Below, piece after piece: positions 60,121-64,000 of a DNA stretch of 64,000 nt. Where the stretch lies: NCBI GenBank assembly GCA_002104985.1, contig MCGO01000003.1, positions 744,001 through 808,000 on the forward strand, read 5' to 3'. Position 1 is the stretch's first letter; each line of letters starts with the position of its first letter. A program made the translations under genes and the position numbers. Source of the stretch: Rhizoclosmatium globosum. Lineage: Eukaryota > Chytridiomycota > Chytridiomycetes > Chytridiales > Chytriomycetaceae. The notes under the pieces were generated by a model, which did not search any database, had not been told where the DNA came from, and saw only the letters and a list, made by a program, of their open reading frames with translations.

Positions 60121-61260
60121 TCACTGCCGATTCTTCAAGAACTCAACGGCAGGTTCCAACAAAGCCTCAAAAGTCTCTGGAACAAAGGCATGACTACGCC
60201 CCTCCAGTTCAATTACTTTCGCTTTTGGCATCAACCGTCTAAAATGTGGCATCAAGGTCTTGTGCTCCACTATCGTATCTGCAGTGCCCCAGACACAGAG
60301 CACCTTGTTCCCCAACAACTTGCCAACACGCTCATACGCACCATGAATACGAGAAATAGGACCATCTGTGATGGTAGAAATATATGCACGCAAGAGTCCT
60401 GGATTATGGAGAAAATTGAGTTCTTGAACAGCGGCAAAGTGTAACTACAAAAAGCATATTAGTTTAAATCCACCCCGTAAAACACGACTTACCATATGCG
60501 GCTCCTTCCCATACGGACCATCCGCATAATCCGCCAACGAACTCCTCAACAAATACCGTCTCCCAAACAAACTCACAAACAACGGACCCAACACAGGAAC
60601 ACCCACCAACCGTCCATCCACCGGCAACCGTTCCAACAACCCCGCCGGCGCAGCCAATATCAATCGATCCACCATCTCCGGATACGCTGCCGCAAAACAA
60701 ACGGAAATCGCACCGCCCATGGAATACGCGATGATACTCGCACGTGTCCAGGAGATGTGGGTGAGGAGGTCGTGGATCTGTTGTGTGTATGTCGCGTGGT
60801 CGTATTTCACGCCGGGTGAGGCGGAGTACCCGCGGCCGTAGACGTCGTAGATACAGACTCTGTATCCTTGGCAACAAGGTATTCGGGGATTTGGGGCATG
60901 GACGCCCATGTTCCTGTTTATGGGTTTTGGTCATAAAGAAGGGTTAAGATAAAGTCTCTTTTGTTTTAAGGGGTTTTTGGATGAACCTGAAATTCCGTGG
61001 ATTAGGAGGATGCGTTCGCCGTCTTCTTTTCCGAGGAGGCGGTAGTATGTGGGTCCGAGCCGGGATGGAGCCATTTTGGCGTCGGGGATATAGGGTATAC
61101 TTGTCGACAATGTGACGAACTTTTGGATTGACGATGCAAGTGAGCCTAGCTCAATTGATGCACTTGGCACGATGTTATGGTATACTGTGAACAGTAGCAG
61201 TACTGTCACAATAACTAGGGCTGCAATGAGTATGTTGACGTCGGGGCTTGCAGGGTTCAT
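60121..61260 (-). CDS. Alpha/beta hydrolase, membrane-anchored (copy 3)
   Basis: Closest to copy 2. Anchor NILIAALVIVTVLLLFTVYH; LGSLASS; ERILLIHGISG; YDVYGRGYSASPGVKYDHAT; nucleophile AYSMGGA (Ala in the first position); LLERLPVDGRL; VQELNFLHNPGL; WGTADTIVEH; EGRSHAF. Introns match copy 2. A frame change near 60880 and one near 61100. The AYSMGG change does not remove the nucleophile Ser. Confidence 0.8.
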
Positions 61261-61410
61261 TTTGGTGAGAAAACAAGGGCACGTGGCAATTTTTCTGAGA
61301 CCTCGTATATGCAAATTAGCCCATGAGTTCACGCTCTATTTGTCAGAAAGCCAGAAATGTCTATTAACTGTTGACCGAGTTATAAGAAAGAAAAAGGAAA
61401 ATTAAAAACA

Positions 61411-62678
61411 TCAAGATGACATGAAAGCATGTAATCCAGCCAGAACACGCTCTGGGTCCTCCGACATGAATGAGTGCTTGCCGCCAGGAATTTCGACAAG
61501 AGTAGCTTCGGGCATGCATCTTCTAAACGCAGGAACACATTCTCCGTATGGACAAACAGTGTCACTAGTTCCCTGCATACAAGAAATTAATAACCCCCTA
61601 CTTTTTCCGTTCATCCAATTAATTCCCGTCATTCCCTCTTCCGATTTTGAATTTCTTACCACTTGCATACAACTATTTGCTCCATTAACAGGTCCACTGT
61701 TTAATTTTCCGTCCTCTCGTCTAGGTCTTATCTCTAACTACATTTCGGTTCTCTTCGCTCACACTCTGTAGTTAACTCTTACCCAAGCGCAGAAAACACG
61801 ATTCCTGAACCGATCTCCAACCCTTTCAAAACCAAATCTGATTCGCAAGCATCCCTCCACGAATGGTACTAACAAACGACCGATAAAATCCAGGATTATG
61901 CATCAAATTGATGCGTCCAACTTTCATGGATTGGACACAGTGTTCCATTCCTGGCTGTTTCTTGTATTCTTCTTGGTCGCTTGCGTTTTCCTTGAGCATG
62001 ACGTGTTTTGCGACTGTTTGGGAAAGAATATCGCCGATGATTGGGGTTGCGAGGAGACGTGCGTTCGGTGGTAGGGACTAGGAGAGGTTTAATGGTTTAC
62101 TGTGTGCGACGAAAGGAGAGGCCCCTCACCTTCATGAGTCCAGCCGGAGCAATCAAAATCAACTTGTCGACACGCTCTGGATGCAAATCGGCCAAGTTGA
62201 CGGCAATAGCACCGCCCATTGAGAAACCAAGAGCACTTGCCCTGTCCCATCCAACATGATCCATGAGTGCAACCGCCTGCTGCACAAAGAAGGGAGCATT
62301 GTAGGAGCCAGGAGGAGCATCCGAGCACCCACGACCGTAGATATCAAAGACGAGCAGTTGAAAGCCCTTCGTCACCAAACACTCAAGCACACGCGGGAAG
62401 TTCGCCCAGGACCCGCCGATGCCGTGGATAAGAAGGATCCGCTGTCCAGTCGCCGGACCGAGGATGCGGTAGTACGTGTTTGCGGAATGGCCCGAGATGG
62501 TTGGAAGCGCGGCGACTTGTGTTTCGGGAAACACAAACAACTGTTGCGCCTGGGCCCGCGCATCGGCGTTTGTCGCGGAGAGAAGGCCGCCGAGCGTCTT
62601 TGTTGACGACGGGACAACGCCAAAGTAGAGACCAGCCACAACGGCGACAGCTCCACCAGCGACGAGTTGCACACTCAT
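61411..62678 (-). CDS. Alpha/beta hydrolase, membrane-anchored (copy 4)
   Basis: Anchor VAGGAVAVVAGLYFGVVPSS; LGGLLSA; QRILLIHGIGGSW with no intron at that point; FDIYGRGCSDAPPG; nucleophile GFSMGGA; LILIAPAGLMK; intron; LATPIIGDILSQTVAK; NLMHNPGFYRSF; GFERVGDRF after a one-base change (~61848); an unusually long last intron (~210 nt); GTSDTVCPYGE; GGKHSFM. The most GC-rich copy in its first exon. Lacks the HGISG/TWASMP intron of the others. Confidence 0.8.
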
Positions 62679-62705
62679 TTGGATCTTTCTTTTTCTACTC
62701 TCTTT

Positions 62706-63732
62706 CTATTCTGTCCGCTTCAGAAACTTAATAATTGGCGGTATAACTACTTCCACTTCCTCGACTACTTTCGAATGTCCGCCAGGTACTGATACAAATG
62801 TGGCTTGCGGACACAACTCTCGAAACCGTGGAGAGTCGTGCTTGTAACTGACAACCCGATCGTTTGTTCCCCAAACACAACAGATTCGGTCTCCCAATGC
62901 ATCGCTCACTGCCTTGTATGTAGAATCCATGCGTCGGATCGGTCCGTTTAGTACAGTTTGGGCGTATGCGTGAATAAAGCCTGGATTTAGCAGGATGTTC
63001 AGGGACTGCACGGCTGTAAAGTGCTGCATATGAGGCATTGAAGCGAAGGCTGGGCTGTGGTTGTTGTTTGAGATTCGATGAAGAATACGTCGACCAATCG
63101 TATTCAAGAAAATTGGACTCAGTATCGGATTTTGGAGGATTGATGCTGCTGCGGGTAAATTCTAGAGTAAGAATTGGTAAGATTGACGCGCGTGGATGTT
63201 GTGAGTGGTTGTGTCGAGTCTCTGCGCAATATCCACGAGGAACACCCACCTGTCTTAGTCCTGCTGGAGCAATCAATACCAAGTCTTCAACCTTGTCCGT
63301 GTGCTTCTCAGCAAAAGCAGTAGCGATTCCACCACCCAAGGAGTAACCCAACAGACTGGCACTGTCCCATCCAACATGCTGCATCAATTCATGCAGCTGA
63401 AGCGAGTACATGTCCTTATCGTACTTTGCAGCTGAGCCAGTCGGTGCGTCCGAGTAACCGCGTCCCTGAATGTCGAATGCGAGTGTTTGGAAGCCGGCAT
63501 CGACGAGGGCCTGTTCAACGTGCGGCATCGAGGCCCATGTGCCTGAGATGCCGTGGAGAAGGACGAGTCGCTTTGTGGCTGAAGTTGGATTGGAAGGCCC
63601 GTTGATCCAGTAGTGTGTTCTGCCCAGCGACAACGATGCGAAGTGCGAAGTTGGTTTAAGTGGGTAGTGGCGCTGGACCAACGGATGCGAGGTAATTGAC
63701 GCGAGAGAGCCGAGTTGTTTGACAGCTGTCAT
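62706..63732 (-). CDS. Alpha/beta hydrolase (copy 5)
   Basis: Starts MTAVKQLGSLASITSHPLVQ with no membrane anchor, unlike the other four, so it is probably cytosolic or has lost its first exon. Then LVLLHGISGTWASMPHVEQA in one exon; FDIQGRGYSDAPTG; nucleophile GYSLGGG; LVLIAPAGLRQ; an ~80-nt intron; PIFLNTIGRRIL; LNILLNPGFIHAYAQT; WGTNDRVVSYKHD; PGGHSKVVEE. Triad complete. Divergent from the next gene with a 51-bp gap. Confidence 0.8.
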
Positions 63733-63783
63733 CCCTCTCGTTTTAAGATAGTAAAATAAAGGACAAGAAAGTAACTTTGAACA

Positions 63784-64000
63784 ATGGCAGAAACCAATCC
63801 CAGTCCAAGTCCAACTTCAGCCCCTGCTTTGTCTGCTTCCACTTCAATGTCAACTTCAGCTTCAACTTCAATTTCAATTGATGCTGCAAACACTGGCTCT
63901 CCTGTTCAACAAGGACAGCGGGATCACATCCAACTCAACCAACACACCCAACTCAACAACGAAAGCGAAGATGGATCAAGCGAGGATTCAGAAGACGAAG
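63784..64000 (+). CDS. Ser/Thr-rich acidic protein, 3' end outside window
   Basis: Begins MAETNPSPSPTSAPALSAST with a TCA/TCT/ACT-rich run, then VQQGQRDHIQLNQHTQLNNE and an acidic ESEDGSSEDSEDE at the window edge. Disordered so far; no domain can be assigned from this part. Confidence 0.5.
   Translation, partial: MAETNPSPSPTSAPALSASTSMSTSASTSISIDAANTGSPVQQGQRDHIQLNQHTQLNNESEDGSSEDSEDE

Noticed and set aside
57100..63700. The hydrolase array as part of a biosynthetic gene cluster
   Set aside because: No synthase, transferase or transporter typical of secondary metabolism is present nearby.

Overview
The window looks like nuclear DNA of a fungus, most likely a zoosporic chytrid (inference). 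Genes are dense and lie on both strands. Introns are short (about 45-80 nt), begin GT and end AG, with CTAAC/CTGAC-like branch sites. Fungal genes (PRO2, 60S L9, DGAT2, a fungal-type transcription factor) sit beside families typical of early-diverging, animal-like fungi: a STRA6-like membrane protein, a rhodopsin-type GPCR, RAD51D, ERI1, an ALKBH8-like enzyme and Dickkopf-like cysteine-rich secreted proteins. No tRNA, rRNA or CRISPR array was recognised.

Layout. 0-20 kb is mostly single-copy: a Ser/Thr-rich surface protein (5' end outside), PRO2, a RAD51D-like gene, an F-box-like gene, an isochorismatase-like hydrolase, a STRA6-like protein, a very long kinase/M23/aminotransferase-III fusion, a C2H2 protein, a first cysteine-rich secreted protein, ERI1, a quinone oxidoreductase, an F-box/HMG-box protein and an EEP nuclease-like protein. 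20-28.8 kb holds a one-span surface protein, a transcription factor, a second F-box-like gene and two tandem DGAT2 genes. 28.9-39.6 kb is a run of eight minus-strand genes of a family I do not recognise: long disordered N-terminal parts and a short conserved C-terminal helix-like motif, usually on its own last exon after a phase-1 intron. One member is split by a 936-bp non-autonomous hAT-like element with perfect terminal repeats and an 8-bp target duplication. 40.7-55 kb holds RPL9, then the main array of cysteine-rich secreted proteins, interrupted by a GPCR and a glycogen-targeting PP1 subunit. 55-63.7 kb has an ALKBH8-like gene, then five paralogous membrane-anchored alpha/beta hydrolases with a TRAP-type acid phosphatase between the first and second.

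How they relate. The secreted cysteine-rich proteins, small Ala/Thr-rich GPI-like proteins, surface protein and GPCR suggest a cell-surface or environment-facing function. The DGAT2 pair, the PP1 glycogen subunit and the hydrolase array suggest storage and lipid metabolism. These are inferences from family membership.

Caution. Many otherwise conserved genes change frame by one base, very often where one base seems missing from a short run of identical bases. Assembly indels are more likely than decay. Coordinates for these genes run from first to last coding base; exon edges are given only where I could read them.
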